From: Thalassotalea sp. PP2-459
GTDB taxonomy: Bacteria > Pseudomonadota > Gammaproteobacteria > Enterobacterales > Alteromonadaceae
Direction of reading: 5' to 3'
NCBI RefSeq assembly: GCF_001913705.1
Contig: NZ_MKQD01000051.1
Coordinates: forward strand, 1-56,748
Length of the DNA: 56,748 bases
Shown here piece by piece: positions 18,716 to 26,788 of this stretch; the stretch's first letter is position 1, and every line of letters starts with the position of its first letter. The position numbers were made by a program, and so were the translations under genes. The notes beneath the pieces are model-generated. The model saw nothing but the letters and a program-made list of their open reading frames with translations, had not been told where the DNA came from and did no database searches.

Positions 18716-19672
18716 TCATTTCGCTTTTACTGCATTTACATGCTCTGCAACTAATCTAGCCGCGGCTAAATCTTCTAGTGCATGGCCCACTGATTTAAAA
18801 AGCGTGATCTGTGATGCGCTGCGATTAACAGCTTGCTCCTTTTTGCATAGAGCAAATAAATCTGCGTGAATATCTGAAAGAGTTATAACACCTTCAGCGA
18901 GAGGGATCGCTAAATCGCCTGTTTCTCTGATAGCACTTTCTGTGTTATCCACATATATCGATGCTCTTTTAACACATTCATCATCCATTTCGCGCATATC
19001 AGGACGGTAGGCGCCGACCATATCTAAGTGTTGACCAGGAACCAGCCACTCACCTTTTATTAGCGGTGATTGGCTTAAGGTGGCGCACGAAATAATATCT
19101 GCACCGGCAATATTTTCTTCAATATCGCTAACGGCCTGACAATCAATAGCTAAATGAGCGACCTTATCGCAAATTGATTGTGCTTTTTCTAGTGACCTAC
19201 CCCAAACTTTCACCTGTTTAATTGGTCTCACTGATGCATGTGCCTCAATTAGCTGCGATGACAAAGTGCCAGTACCAATAACAAACAAGGTTTCACTGTC
19301 AATACGAGATAAATAACTTGAGGCTAACGCTGAGGCTGCAGCTGTACGTTTAGCTGTTATTGTAGGTGCATCCATAATAGCCATTAACTGACCATCATCA
19401 ACATTGAATAATAAATAACTACCCTGAATCGACGGTAGATTTTTTGTGGCATTTTCTGGCGCAACAGTCACGAGCTTAACACCGGCCACTTCTCCTGATT
19501 GCCATGCAGGCATAATCAATAACGTTGTTTCTCTGCTAGCTTTTGGGTTTTCAATATCAAAATGTAAACGTGGCGGAACAATAACATCACTGGCAAATGC
19601 ATACTCCAAAGCAGGAACTAATTTAGGAAATGTAAGTGCTTCATTCACCTTACTTGCATCAATATTTAACAT
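18716..19672 (-). CDS. Ornithine cyclodeaminase/mu-crystallin family: probable delta1-pyrroline-2-carboxylate reductase
   Basis: Predicted to reduce delta1-pyrroline-2-carboxylate to L-proline with NAD(P)H, completing the trans-3-hydroxyproline route. ATG 19672 is chosen because AGAGG lies 6 nt upstream; the longer frame to 19702 has no such signal. The 318 residues include the family N-terminal barrel segment (PPRLHFD, GVKLVTV) and a Rossmann site (FVIGTGTLSSQ, about 125-135). MDAPTITAKRTAAASALA is typical of ketimine reductases. Alternatives in the family are ornithine cyclodeaminase and alanine dehydrogenase; the dehydratase next door favours the reductase. It diverges from an aldehyde dehydrogenase with a TGTATACA site between them. 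Confidence 0.85.
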   Translation of the reverse strand: MLNIDASKVNEALTFPKLVPALEYAFASDVIVPPRLHFDIENPKASRETTLLIMPAWQSGEVAGVKLVTVAPENATKNLPSIQGSYLLFNVDDGQLMAIMDAPTITAKRTAAASALASSYLSRIDSETLFVIGTGTLSSQLIEAHASVRPIKQVKVWGRSLEKAQSICDKVAHLAIDCQAVSDIEENIAGADIISCATLSQSPLIKGEWLVPGQHLDMVGAYRPDMREMDDECVKRASIYVDNTESAIRETGDLAIPLAEGVITLSDIHADLFALCKKEQAVNRSASQITLFKSVGHALEDLAAARLVAEHVNAVKAK

Positions 19673-19713
19673 ACAAACCTCTATAACAAATAATCCGCCC
19701 AATTATTGCATAC

Positions 19714-19721
19714 TGTATACA
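19714..19721. promoter_or_regulatory. Candidate GntR operator core TGTATACA between divergent genes
   Basis: An 8-bp palindrome identical to the core of the 12-bp palindrome at 14598-14609. It lies 42 bp before the reductase start and 81 bp before the aldehyde dehydrogenase start. Its occurrence in both divergent control regions of the cluster supports common regulation. An 8-mer alone is weak evidence. Confidence 0.45.
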
Positions 19722-19801
19722 TTTAATAAATATATTCTTTTTCAGGCTTTATAAACTATGCTCTGTTTGAGAAACTAACTGAAAATTGTACGGAGGTGAG
19801 A

Positions 19802-21250
19802 ATGAAAGACTTGAAAAACACCGAATTACTAAAACACGGCTCATTTATCAATGGTCAATGGCAAACATCTGATGATAATTTTCCGGTGATAAACCCAGCA
19901 ACCAACGAAGTGATTTCTAAAGTAGCAGAGGCAACCGCAGAACAAGTAGAACAAGCGATTACTGCCGCTAATACGGCTCAATCTTTATGGCAAGCAAAAA
20001 CAAGCTACGAACGAGCAGCTAAATTACAACGATGGGCTGCGTTGATCAATGAACATAAAGATGATCTTGCCCTGATCATGACACGTGAGCAAGGCAAAAC
20101 ACTGGCTGATGCCAGTGGTGAAATCGCTTATGGAAAAAGTTTTATCGACTGGTTTGCCGAAGAGGCCAAACGCGTATATGGCGATACCATCTCACAGCAT
20201 GTTGATAACAAAATGATCAGTGTTATTAAACAACCGGTTGGTGTAGTAGCAGCCATTACACCATGGAATTTTCCAACTGCTATGATCACTCGAAAAGCTG
20301 CTGCTGCATTAGCCGCAGGTTGCACAATCGTCATAAAACCTGCATCAGAAACACCGTATAGCGCACTTGCCTTAGCCGTACTAGCTAAACAAGCAGGCAT
20401 TCCTGACGGTGTATTTAATATTGTCGTTGGCAAAGATTCTCGCTCGATTGGAGAACAACTAACGCAGCACTCTTTAGTTAAAAAATTTACCTTTACTGGC
20501 TCAACAAAAGTTGGAAAATTGCTGAACAAGCAATGTGCTGAATCAATTAAAAAAGTATCATTAGAACTAGGTGGCAACGCCCCTTTTATTGTCTATGATG
20601 ATGCAGATATTTCGTTAGCTGTTAAAGCTTTAGTCGATGCTAAATTAAGAAATTGTGGCCAAACATGTATAAGCCCTAATAGAATTTATTTACACCGCCC
20701 TATTGCCGATGCCTTTAAAAAACAATTAGTTGCAAGTTTAGAGAAAATAACACAGGGTAACGGGGAAGCAGCAGAAAGTGATATAGCCTGTTTAATACAT
20801 CAAGAAGCGGCAGAAAATGTACATAAATTAGTTGAATCTGCTAAAGCTGATGGTGGCAAAATTTTATTAGGCGGCTTATCGCAATCTCCAGACTCAAGTT
20901 TTTATCCGATAACCGTGATTGATAACGTCAATCACAGTAGTGATATTACTCAATGCGAAATATTTGGCCCAGTATTTTCCTTAATCACTTTTGATGAACC
21001 TGAGCAAGTAATTACACAAGCAAACGATACCGAGTTTGGTTTGGCCAGTTATGTATTTAGTCAAAATATCAACCGACTACAAGAAACAACTATGGCATTA
21101 GACTATGGCATGATTGGTGTTAATGATACCGCAATATCACACCCAATAGCGCCTTTTGGTGGTATAAAACACTCAGGCTTTGGCAAAGAAGGATCTAAAT
21201 ATGGCCTTGATGATTACTTAATCATTAAAGCGATCACCTATGGTTTTTAA
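19802..21250 (+). CDS. NAD(P)-dependent aldehyde dehydrogenase, succinate-semialdehyde dehydrogenase (GabD) type
   Basis: 482 residues from ATG 19802, which has a near-perfect GGAGGTGA ribosome-binding site; an in-frame GTG at 19796 overlaps that site and is rejected. Catalytic residues are E255 (LELGGNAPF) and C289 (NCGQTCISPNR). TPWNFP and FTGSTKVG are the cofactor segments. It ends with the GabD-like HSGFGKEGSKYGLDDYL. Beside hydroxyproline genes it may oxidise succinate semialdehyde or serve as a second alpha-ketoglutaric semialdehyde dehydrogenase; the sequence does not decide. Confidence 0.9.
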   Translation: MKDLKNTELLKHGSFINGQWQTSDDNFPVINPATNEVISKVAEATAEQVEQAITAANTAQSLWQAKTSYERAAKLQRWAALINEHKDDLALIMTREQGKTLADASGEIAYGKSFIDWFAEEAKRVYGDTISQHVDNKMISVIKQPVGVVAAITPWNFPTAMITRKAAAALAAGCTIVIKPASETPYSALALAVLAKQAGIPDGVFNIVVGKDSRSIGEQLTQHSLVKKFTFTGSTKVGKLLNKQCAESIKKVSLELGGNAPFIVYDDADISLAVKALVDAKLRNCGQTCISPNRIYLHRPIADAFKKQLVASLEKITQGNGEAAESDIACLIHQEAAENVHKLVESAKADGGKILLGGLSQSPDSSFYPITVIDNVNHSSDITQCEIFGPVFSLITFDEPEQVITQANDTEFGLASYVFSQNINRLQETTMALDYGMIGVNDTAISHPIAPFGGIKHSGFGKEGSKYGLDDYLIIKAITYGF

Positions 21251-21283
21251 CGCTTTAATTTAACCTCCAAATAGACATAAAAA

Positions 21284-21309
21284 AGTCGTTGACTTTAACA
21301 GCAACGACT
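21284..21309 (-). terminator. Hairpin with minus-strand U run; no leftward gene known
   Basis: AGTCGTTG (21284-21291) pairs with CAACGACT (21302-21309). The A6 run before it gives a U run only when read leftward. No leftward protein gene precedes it in 21310-21600, so it may end an untranslated transcript or be a weak bidirectional terminator of the dehydrogenase gene. Confidence 0.5.
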
Positions 21310-21352
21310 GCCATTCTAAGCGTCTATTCAAAAATCCTTGGAGAACAAGACA

Positions 21353-21430
21353 ATGAACAATGTAATCGCTATCACTTCAGCGGATATTGTAGTTTCAGGG
21401 ATCTTTTTTGGTTGTTTCAACCTAGCATAA
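21353..21430 (+). CDS. Small ORF of 25 codons with good ribosome-binding site
   Basis: ATG 21353 to TAA 21430 encodes MNNVIAITSADIVVSG followed by IFFGCFNLA, a short hydrophobic peptide. A GGAG lies 9 nt upstream, better than the site of the MATE gene that follows 171 bp later. It could be a small membrane protein or a leader peptide. I do not recognise it and no comparison could be run. Confidence 0.4.
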   Translation: MNNVIAITSADIVVSGIFFGCFNLA

Positions 21431-21601
21431 TCTTTCGATTTTGATTTAAGTTACATCGCAACTCAAAGACTTATAGACTTCTTTATTACACGATAATCAT
21501 TTGTTAGACAAACATTCGATTTGTTGTCGTTGAGAAAGTCGATCCCATCTATTTATAGTCATCACTATTCATTCTTATTATGAATTAATTTTAGACGCTC
21601 A

Positions 21602-23062
21602 ATGAGAGCATGGAAAAGGTTTAACGTTTTGACCACAGAACATAATAATTTAACAACACCCCCAACAACAAAGAGAAAAGTAAGTATATTTGCACTTTTC
21701 AAACAGGCGTTAAAGGGAGGACACCAAGATTTAACTTCAGGTTCAATAGGTATTGCTGCATTTATTCTGGCAGTGCCTATGGTACTTGAAATGCTAATGG
21801 AGTCAGTATTTGCTATTACTGACATATTTTTTGTTTCAGGTTTAGGCGCAGAAGCAGTTGCAGTAGTAGGCCTGACAGAAGCAGTGTTAACACTTTTATA
21901 CGCCGTTGCTATTGGTTTGAGCATGGCAGTCACTGCAACAATCGCACGTAGATATGGTGAAAAAAATGTAGAACAAGCAAATGCTGTTGCAGGACAAACC
22001 CTTTGGATTGGCTTGGCCGTGGCGCTTATTGTTGGTTTCATCGGACTAAACTTCGCAGAAGATATTCTTATTTTGATGGGAGGTAATGATGCCATTGTTG
22101 CCGCAGGAAAGAGCTATACCACGATCATGCTAACTGGCTCAATCACAATTTTGTATTTGTTCTTAATGAATGCGATTTTCCGTGGTGCTGGCGATGCATC
22201 AGTTGCCATGCGATCATTATGGTTAGCCAATGGCATAAACATTGTGCTAGATCCCTTGCTTATTTACGGTATTGGCCCATTCCCTGAAATGGGATTAACA
22301 GGCGCGGCTGTAGCAACAACAATAGGGAGAGGCGTAGGCGTTTTATATCAATTAAACCACCTATTTGGCCTTGCCGGACGCATCCAAATAAGTATTAAGC
22401 ACCTAATGGTAAAATTAAGTTTAATTAAACAATTACTTAGTCTGTCATTTTTCGGCGTTATTCAATTTTTAATTGCAACCGCAAGCTGGATTGCTTTAGT
22501 CAGAATAGTGTCAACTTATGGTAGTGAAGCCACAGCAGGTTACACCATTGCGATCCGTATCTTTATGTTTGCAATTCTTCCTGCATGGGGGCTTAGTAAT
22601 GCGGTAGCAACGTTAGTCGGCCAAAACCTCGGCGCTTCAAAGCCTGATCGTGCAGAAGCATCAGTGAAACGTATCGCTAAATATAATATTTACTATATGG
22701 TAGGTGTTGCTGCGATTTTCTTGTTGATCCCAAAACAAATTATTGGTTTATTTTCACAAGATCCATTGGTTGTTCAATACGGAGTTGACTGCTTGAGATT
22801 GATCAGTCTTGGTAACGGCTTCTTTGCACTTGGCATGATATTAGTACAAGCTTTTAACGGCGCAGGAGATACAAAAACTCCCACTAAAGTTAACTTACTA
22901 TGCTATTGGTTAATTCAAATTCCATTAGCCTATAGTTTAGCCAAGTTACTTGCTTTTGGACCAAATGGCGTTTTTATCTCTGTAACGCTAGCACAAGCCG
23001 TATTTGCCTATGTAGGTTGGCAGTTATTTAAAAAAGGTCAATGGAAACTAAAACTAGTTTAA
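21602..23062 (+). CDS. MATE family multidrug efflux transporter
   Basis: A 486-residue inner-membrane antiporter with 12 predicted helices. Two homologous halves are visible: FRGAGDASVAM in the first and FNGAGDTKTPTK in the second, with VATLVGQNLGA between. A short cytoplasmic N-terminal tail (1-45) precedes helix 1. The family exports cationic drugs or metabolites against Na+ or H+. The ribosome-binding site of ATG 21602 is weak; no better in-frame start exists. A strong hairpin follows the stop. Confidence 0.92.
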   Translation: MRAWKRFNVLTTEHNNLTTPPTTKRKVSIFALFKQALKGGHQDLTSGSIGIAAFILAVPMVLEMLMESVFAITDIFFVSGLGAEAVAVVGLTEAVLTLLYAVAIGLSMAVTATIARRYGEKNVEQANAVAGQTLWIGLAVALIVGFIGLNFAEDILILMGGNDAIVAAGKSYTTIMLTGSITILYLFLMNAIFRGAGDASVAMRSLWLANGINIVLDPLLIYGIGPFPEMGLTGAAVATTIGRGVGVLYQLNHLFGLAGRIQISIKHLMVKLSLIKQLLSLSFFGVIQFLIATASWIALVRIVSTYGSEATAGYTIAIRIFMFAILPAWGLSNAVATLVGQNLGASKPDRAEASVKRIAKYNIYYMVGVAAIFLLIPKQIIGLFSQDPLVVQYGVDCLRLISLGNGFFALGMILVQAFNGAGDTKTPTKVNLLCYWLIQIPLAYSLAKLLAFGPNGVFISVTLAQAVFAYVGWQLFKKGQWKLKLV

Positions 23063-23074
23063 ATTAACCAGAAA

Positions 23075-23109
23075 AAGCTGCCGTTAAGTGTCTAACTTAA
23101 CGGCAGCTT
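23075..23109 (+). terminator. Terminator hairpin of the MATE gene
   Basis: A 14-bp perfect stem (AAGCTGCCGTTAAG at 23075-23088 with its complement at 23096-23109) and 7-nt loop lie 12 bp after the stop. The U tract is broken (TATATTTAAAT). Confidence 0.8.
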
Positions 23110-23275
23110 ATATTTAAATAAATCGTATTATTTGAAATACTCGTACTGGTTGGGAATTACAAATACAAGGTAAATACAGAGTAACCTCAACCTGTATAAG
23201 ACATACCAATAAATCAAATTTAACAACTAAAATCCGTTTTTATAAATTTGAAGTTAAATTTTTATCTTATTTCAA

Positions 23276-23319
23276 AATATGTTGAAGAAACGATAGCCCC
23301 CTACATTCTTCAACATATT
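23276..23319 (-). terminator. 14-bp inverted repeat downstream of the EF-hand gene
   Basis: AATATGTTGAAGAA (23276-23289) is perfectly complementary to 23306-23319 around a 16-nt loop rich in C. Read leftward it is followed by TTTTGAAATAAG, so a terminator for the EF-hand gene is likely. The rest of the 23063-23385 stretch holds nothing else I can support. Confidence 0.6.
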
Positions 23320-23385
23320 AAGTGTTAGTAAAAAATATTAACTAATGGTATGTATTCCTTATACAAAGCCGAGGTTAAAAATATA

Positions 23386-23607
23386 TTATTCACCTGAAAA
23401 GCTTGCAAACTCTTCTTTGCTTAATTCACCATCAGCATTAGTGTCTAATTGATTAAATTGTTCAGCTAGTGCAGCATCTTTACTCGCTTCCTCTGCACTG
23501 ATAACACCATTACCATCAATATCATATTCGTCAAAGTCTGAACCAGCATAGGCATTAATAGAAGCTAACATCATTGCAGTTGATAAGATCATCGCTAAAT
23601 TTTTCAT
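23386..23607 (-). CDS. Secreted EF-hand calcium-binding protein (small)
   Basis: 73 residues. A signal peptide (1-21, ends NAYA) is followed by two EF-hand loops, DIDGNGVISAEE (about 29-40) and DTNADGELSKEE (about 55-66). Both have Asp at positions 1, 3 and 5 and Glu at 12, so both should bind calcium in the periplasm or outside the cell. A GAGGAAAAA ribosome-binding site precedes the ATG. No partner gene is adjacent and no function can be assigned beyond calcium binding. Confidence 0.88.
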   Translation of the reverse strand: MKNLAMILSTAMMLASINAYAGSDFDEYDIDGNGVISAEEASKDAALAEQFNQLDTNADGELSKEEFASFSGE

Positions 23608-23840
23608 AATTTTTTCCTCTAACTAATTGCTTAAATAATTAAGTAAATTTTCTTTAGCACCTAGATAAGGCAAATAATTTTGTGCTTGCCATTATTTTTC
23701 AGTGCTTCGATTAGAATATATCAACTTTGGTGCCAAGATTTTAAAAACAAATTAAATCAACGACTTAAAATAAACAGCAATAATAATCTATAAAAAAGTA
23801 CGTAAAACAGCTTAAAAAGTGTTGCTTCTAGGTGACACCC

Positions 23841-23969
23841 ATGAAGACCCATATTAAAAAATATAGATATTTCAATATATTACAGTGTTGCCCATTAGAG
23901 ACAGATAAAAAGAAGGTATTCAACCTTGTTGTGGATATGACAAGAGATCTTGCAAACCAAGATGTTTGA
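23841..23969 (+). CDS. Possible small ORF of 42 codons
   Basis: ATG 23841 to TGA 23969 has AGGTGA 5 nt upstream and encodes MKTHIKKYRYFNILQCCP and a tail ending LANQDV. It is the only ORF with a good start signal in the 427-bp gap 23608-24034. The rest of that gap is AT-rich promoter sequence for the EF-hand gene. Not recognised; could be chance or the remnant of a larger gene. Confidence 0.25.
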   Translation: MKTHIKKYRYFNILQCCPLETDKKKVFNLVVDMTRDLANQDV

Positions 23970-23982
23970 TAACGAATATTAA

Positions 23983-24022
23983 GCAAGAATAATAGAAGCT
24001 CTTAACTTACTATTATTCTTGC
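23983..24022 (-). terminator. Hairpin terminator of the cytochrome operon
   Basis: GCAAGAATAATAG (23983-23995) pairs perfectly with 24010-24022, 12 bp after the stop codon of the last leftward gene of the operon. The U run is weak. Confidence 0.65.
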
Positions 24023-24034
24023 ATTAACTAAGAC

Positions 24035-25552
24035 TCAACGAGTGACACTTAGCAAATACTTAGCAACCGCTAATCGTGTATCTTCATCAAGGTAATCTTG
24101 CGGTGGCATTTCTGGATAGTCGTCACGTTTTTTCGTTGGTTTGGCAATCCAATCAGCTAAGCCTTGTGGATTGTCCATATAAAGTGCTTGAATAACTTGA
24201 ACTGGTGGCCCAATCATGCGACCAGTGTAGGTATGACAACCTGCACAAATCCCCATATATACAACTTTACCTCGCTCTGACGGATCTATTTCACGCGCAG
24301 GTACTGGTTCATCAAGAATATAACTTTCAACATTTGCAGTATTAGTAAAACTACATTCTTGCCAGTTTTTAACCCCAACCGTAACGTAACGATGGCGATT
24401 GATAATGCAGCTATCTCTACTCACACCTACCCGAACAATATCAGGATTACCTTGTTTAAACTCTGTCAACATTAAGGCTTTAGCTTCATCGATGGTATCG
24501 TAGCCGTTATTATCCATTACATTATCTAATATCATTACTTTATCAGGCGCAGGATCAGACTCAGGATCTATCGTAGTGTTTGGCGCATTCTGATGATCAG
24601 TTATGATGATGCCAGCGGTTTTATTACCCGATATAATGTTACCTTCTACAATAACTTCATCTGCAGCCATGATCAAAATACCAGTACCTGCAGGGATCCC
24701 CGCAACTGTAGAGCCCGGTGCGCCAAAGTTTGCCGTGTTGTTGTTGACGATGAAGTTGTGACGAATAATAACGTCAAAAGTCGTTTTTATTGGTAAACCT
24801 GGGGTGATAAAAGCAAGTATGCCCCCAGTATTATTATGTACATAGTTATTCTCGACTATGGCATGGCGTGAATTTTCAATTTCTATCCCTGCAACACTAT
24901 CAAAAACTTCGTTATGCGCAACATGAATATTATCACTCATGCCTACATAAATAGCGGCATCTTCAATGCCAGAGATAATATTATGTTCTACAATACCGTT
25001 CTTGCCTAATTGCGGGAATATGCCATATACACCAGTATCAACAATAATGTTATTTCTGATCTCAAAATTGTTACCCGCTTGCCCCATAATGGCGTTGCCT
25101 TTGTATTTTGTGATCAACAGGTTTTCAACAACAACATTATTCCCAGAATACAAAATTGCATCGTTAAGCGTCCCTTGACCGTCTAGGGTTGCCCGCTTTC
25201 CTTGATCTATTACACCAACAATGCGTATATCGTCTTTGTCGATATAAACCGTTTCATGGTATGTACCAGGCATGATTTGAATGGTATCACCCGGATTTGC
25301 CGCTTTTATTGCATCCATGATTAAATCACCAGGATTAATCACATGTGTGACACCTTCTGCTGTTCGGGCTGCAACAGCGCTTTTATTCGCATTTTTTACC
25401 GCTATATCAGTTGATTTATCATAACCACCTGAATAGCTAGCACCACCACTACTGCTTGTGATCGTAGGTGATTGTTGACTACTGCCAAAATACATACCGC
25501 CGGCAAACGCGCCGACCACTAATATAGCGCCTAAGATTTTACCTGAGCTCAT
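24035..25552 (-). CDS. Membrane-anchored right-handed parallel beta-helix protein fused to a cytochrome c domain
   Basis: 505 residues from ATG 25552, chosen for its GGGGAA ribosome-binding site; an in-frame ATG at 25564 overlaps the upstream gene. An N-terminal hydrophobic anchor (about 6-25, no lipobox) faces the periplasm. Residues about 75-330 are pectate-lyase-like coils of the NosD/carbohydrate-binding type, with recurring N-xI/V patterns such as VVENLLITKYKGNAI and IRNNIIVDTGVYG. A C-terminal cytochrome c domain has one haem motif CAGCH (about residue 435) and a likely Met ligand in YPEMPPQ. The TAA of the upstream MauG-like gene is separated by one base from this ATG, so translation is coupled. 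Beta-helix proteins bind or cleave polysaccharides; here the fold is tied to electron transfer. The reaction is unknown. Confidence 0.85.
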   Translation of the reverse strand: MSSGKILGAILVVGAFAGGMYFGSSQQSPTITSSSGGASYSGGYDKSTDIAVKNANKSAVAARTAEGVTHVINPGDLIMDAIKAANPGDTIQIMPGTYHETVYIDKDDIRIVGVIDQGKRATLDGQGTLNDAILYSGNNVVVENLLITKYKGNAIMGQAGNNFEIRNNIIVDTGVYGIFPQLGKNGIVEHNIISGIEDAAIYVGMSDNIHVAHNEVFDSVAGIEIENSRHAIVENNYVHNNTGGILAFITPGLPIKTTFDVIIRHNFIVNNNTANFGAPGSTVAGIPAGTGILIMAADEVIVEGNIISGNKTAGIIITDHQNAPNTTIDPESDPAPDKVMILDNVMDNNGYDTIDEAKALMLTEFKQGNPDIVRVGVSRDSCIINRHRYVTVGVKNWQECSFTNTANVESYILDEPVPAREIDPSERGKVVYMGICAGCHTYTGRMIGPPVQVIQALYMDNPQGLADWIAKPTKKRDDYPEMPPQDYLDEDTRLAVAKYLLSVTR

Positions 25553-25553
25553 A

Positions 25554-26786
25554 TTATTCCCCATTACCTGTTGCTGAACTATTGTTGTTATGTTTTGTAA
25601 TACTTAATTGATATTCCTGATCTATGACTGGCAAGCCTGAAGGCACAAATGCTGGTATTGTTGGTGTTAAACTTTCATCAGTGAGTGTGCCTAAAAATTC
25701 AACGATCAATTGAATTTCTTCTTTTGTTAGGTTTGGCTCCCATATATGCCAATGTAATTGCAACGATTCGTTTTTAGGTACTGCATGCCCACGCCCCTTT
25801 GTGTAGAACTCAACAGAATCAAACAAATTATCAAAGCCGCCCGAATGCATATAAGGCGCGGTTTTAGTAATATTTCTTAACGTTGGAACCTTAAAGCCGC
25901 CCCGTAATTTTTTCGCATTGAACGTTTTTTCAGCACCCACATCAAAAGGCATACCTTCTGGCTCAGGAGTGCCTATCACTGCAACTTGATTATTAGTAAA
26001 CAAAGGTGGTTGGTGGCACTCAGCACATCTAGCGACAAAGGAACGAAAAACATTCATACCCGCTATTTCTCTATCCGTTAACACATAGTGTGCGCCATGT
26101 GCATATCTGTCGTAACGGCTATTAAGTGAAATTAATGATGATTGAAATGCGGTTAACACTCGCGTTATTTGCGTTAGCGTAATCATATTTGATTGTGGGA
26201 AAACACGTTTGAATAATTCCCGATACAATTTATTTGCATTCACATCTTGTAATAATTTAGTGGGGTTATTACCCATTTCTTTTGGATCAAATAATGGCCC
26301 TATCGCTTGTTCTTCAAGTGTCGTTGCACGCGCGTCCCAAAAAAATTTGTCCAGAAAAGCAACGTTCCATAACGTGGGGGCCGAACGCACTACTTTTTCA
26401 CCCGTCACACCAATACTACGATCACGTTGATCGCTAAAGCCTTTATCGGGTTGATGGCAACTGGCGCAAGACAAAGAACCATCTTTTGAAAGCAGTGGAT
26501 CAAAAAACAAATATCGGCCTAAGTCTATTTCTGCGGGTGTAAAACCATCACGGTGTTTAGGTAAAGCGGTTTGTGTGCCACCAACACCTCGTCCCTGCAC
26601 AGAGTTATAAAATTGATACAGATTAACCAGTCGGCAAGTACCATCAGTTGACTTTTCGAAACTCGGTGGACAATCTGACTTCAATATAAAGTCAGTTTTT
26701 TTACCCATTACTTGTAAACTCACGTTCATGAACAAAAAACTAATTATGAACGAAAGCGTATGTATTACACAACGTTGGTTCATCAT
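25554..26786 (-). CDS. Dihaem cytochrome c peroxidase/MauG family protein
   Basis: 410 residues with a signal peptide (about 1-28) and two haem c motifs, CASCH at 107-111 and CAECH at 254-258. Family segments include GRYLFFDPLLS, FSDQR, SAPTLWNVAF, FWDARATTLEEQA, VPTLRNI and APYMHSGGF. The family covers di-haem peroxidases, MauG (protein-derived cofactor maturation) and rubber-oxygenase relatives. It acts in the periplasm. A Cys-containing insert at 38-51 (DCPPSFEKSTDGTC) is extra. It starts 2 bp after the c4-like gene and is coupled to the beta-helix gene. MauG-like oxidation of a partner or substrate is as likely as peroxide removal. Confidence 0.9.
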   Translation of the reverse strand: MMNQRCVIHTLSFIISFLFMNVSLQVMGKKTDFILKSDCPPSFEKSTDGTCRLVNLYQFYNSVQGRGVGGTQTALPKHRDGFTPAEIDLGRYLFFDPLLSKDGSLSCASCHQPDKGFSDQRDRSIGVTGEKVVRSAPTLWNVAFLDKFFWDARATTLEEQAIGPLFDPKEMGNNPTKLLQDVNANKLYRELFKRVFPQSNMITLTQITRVLTAFQSSLISLNSRYDRYAHGAHYVLTDREIAGMNVFRSFVARCAECHQPPLFTNNQVAVIGTPEPEGMPFDVGAEKTFNAKKLRGGFKVPTLRNITKTAPYMHSGGFDNLFDSVEFYTKGRGHAVPKNESLQLHWHIWEPNLTKEEIQLIVEFLGTLTDESLTPTIPAFVPSGLPVIDQEYQLSITKHNNNSSATGNGE

Positions 26787-26788
26787 GG

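Noticed and set aside
21565..22095. 176-codon leftward ORF opposite the MATE gene
   Set aside because: It is a shadow of the MATE reading frame, low in complexity (Ser/Thr/Ala/Ile-rich) and without a ribosome-binding site.
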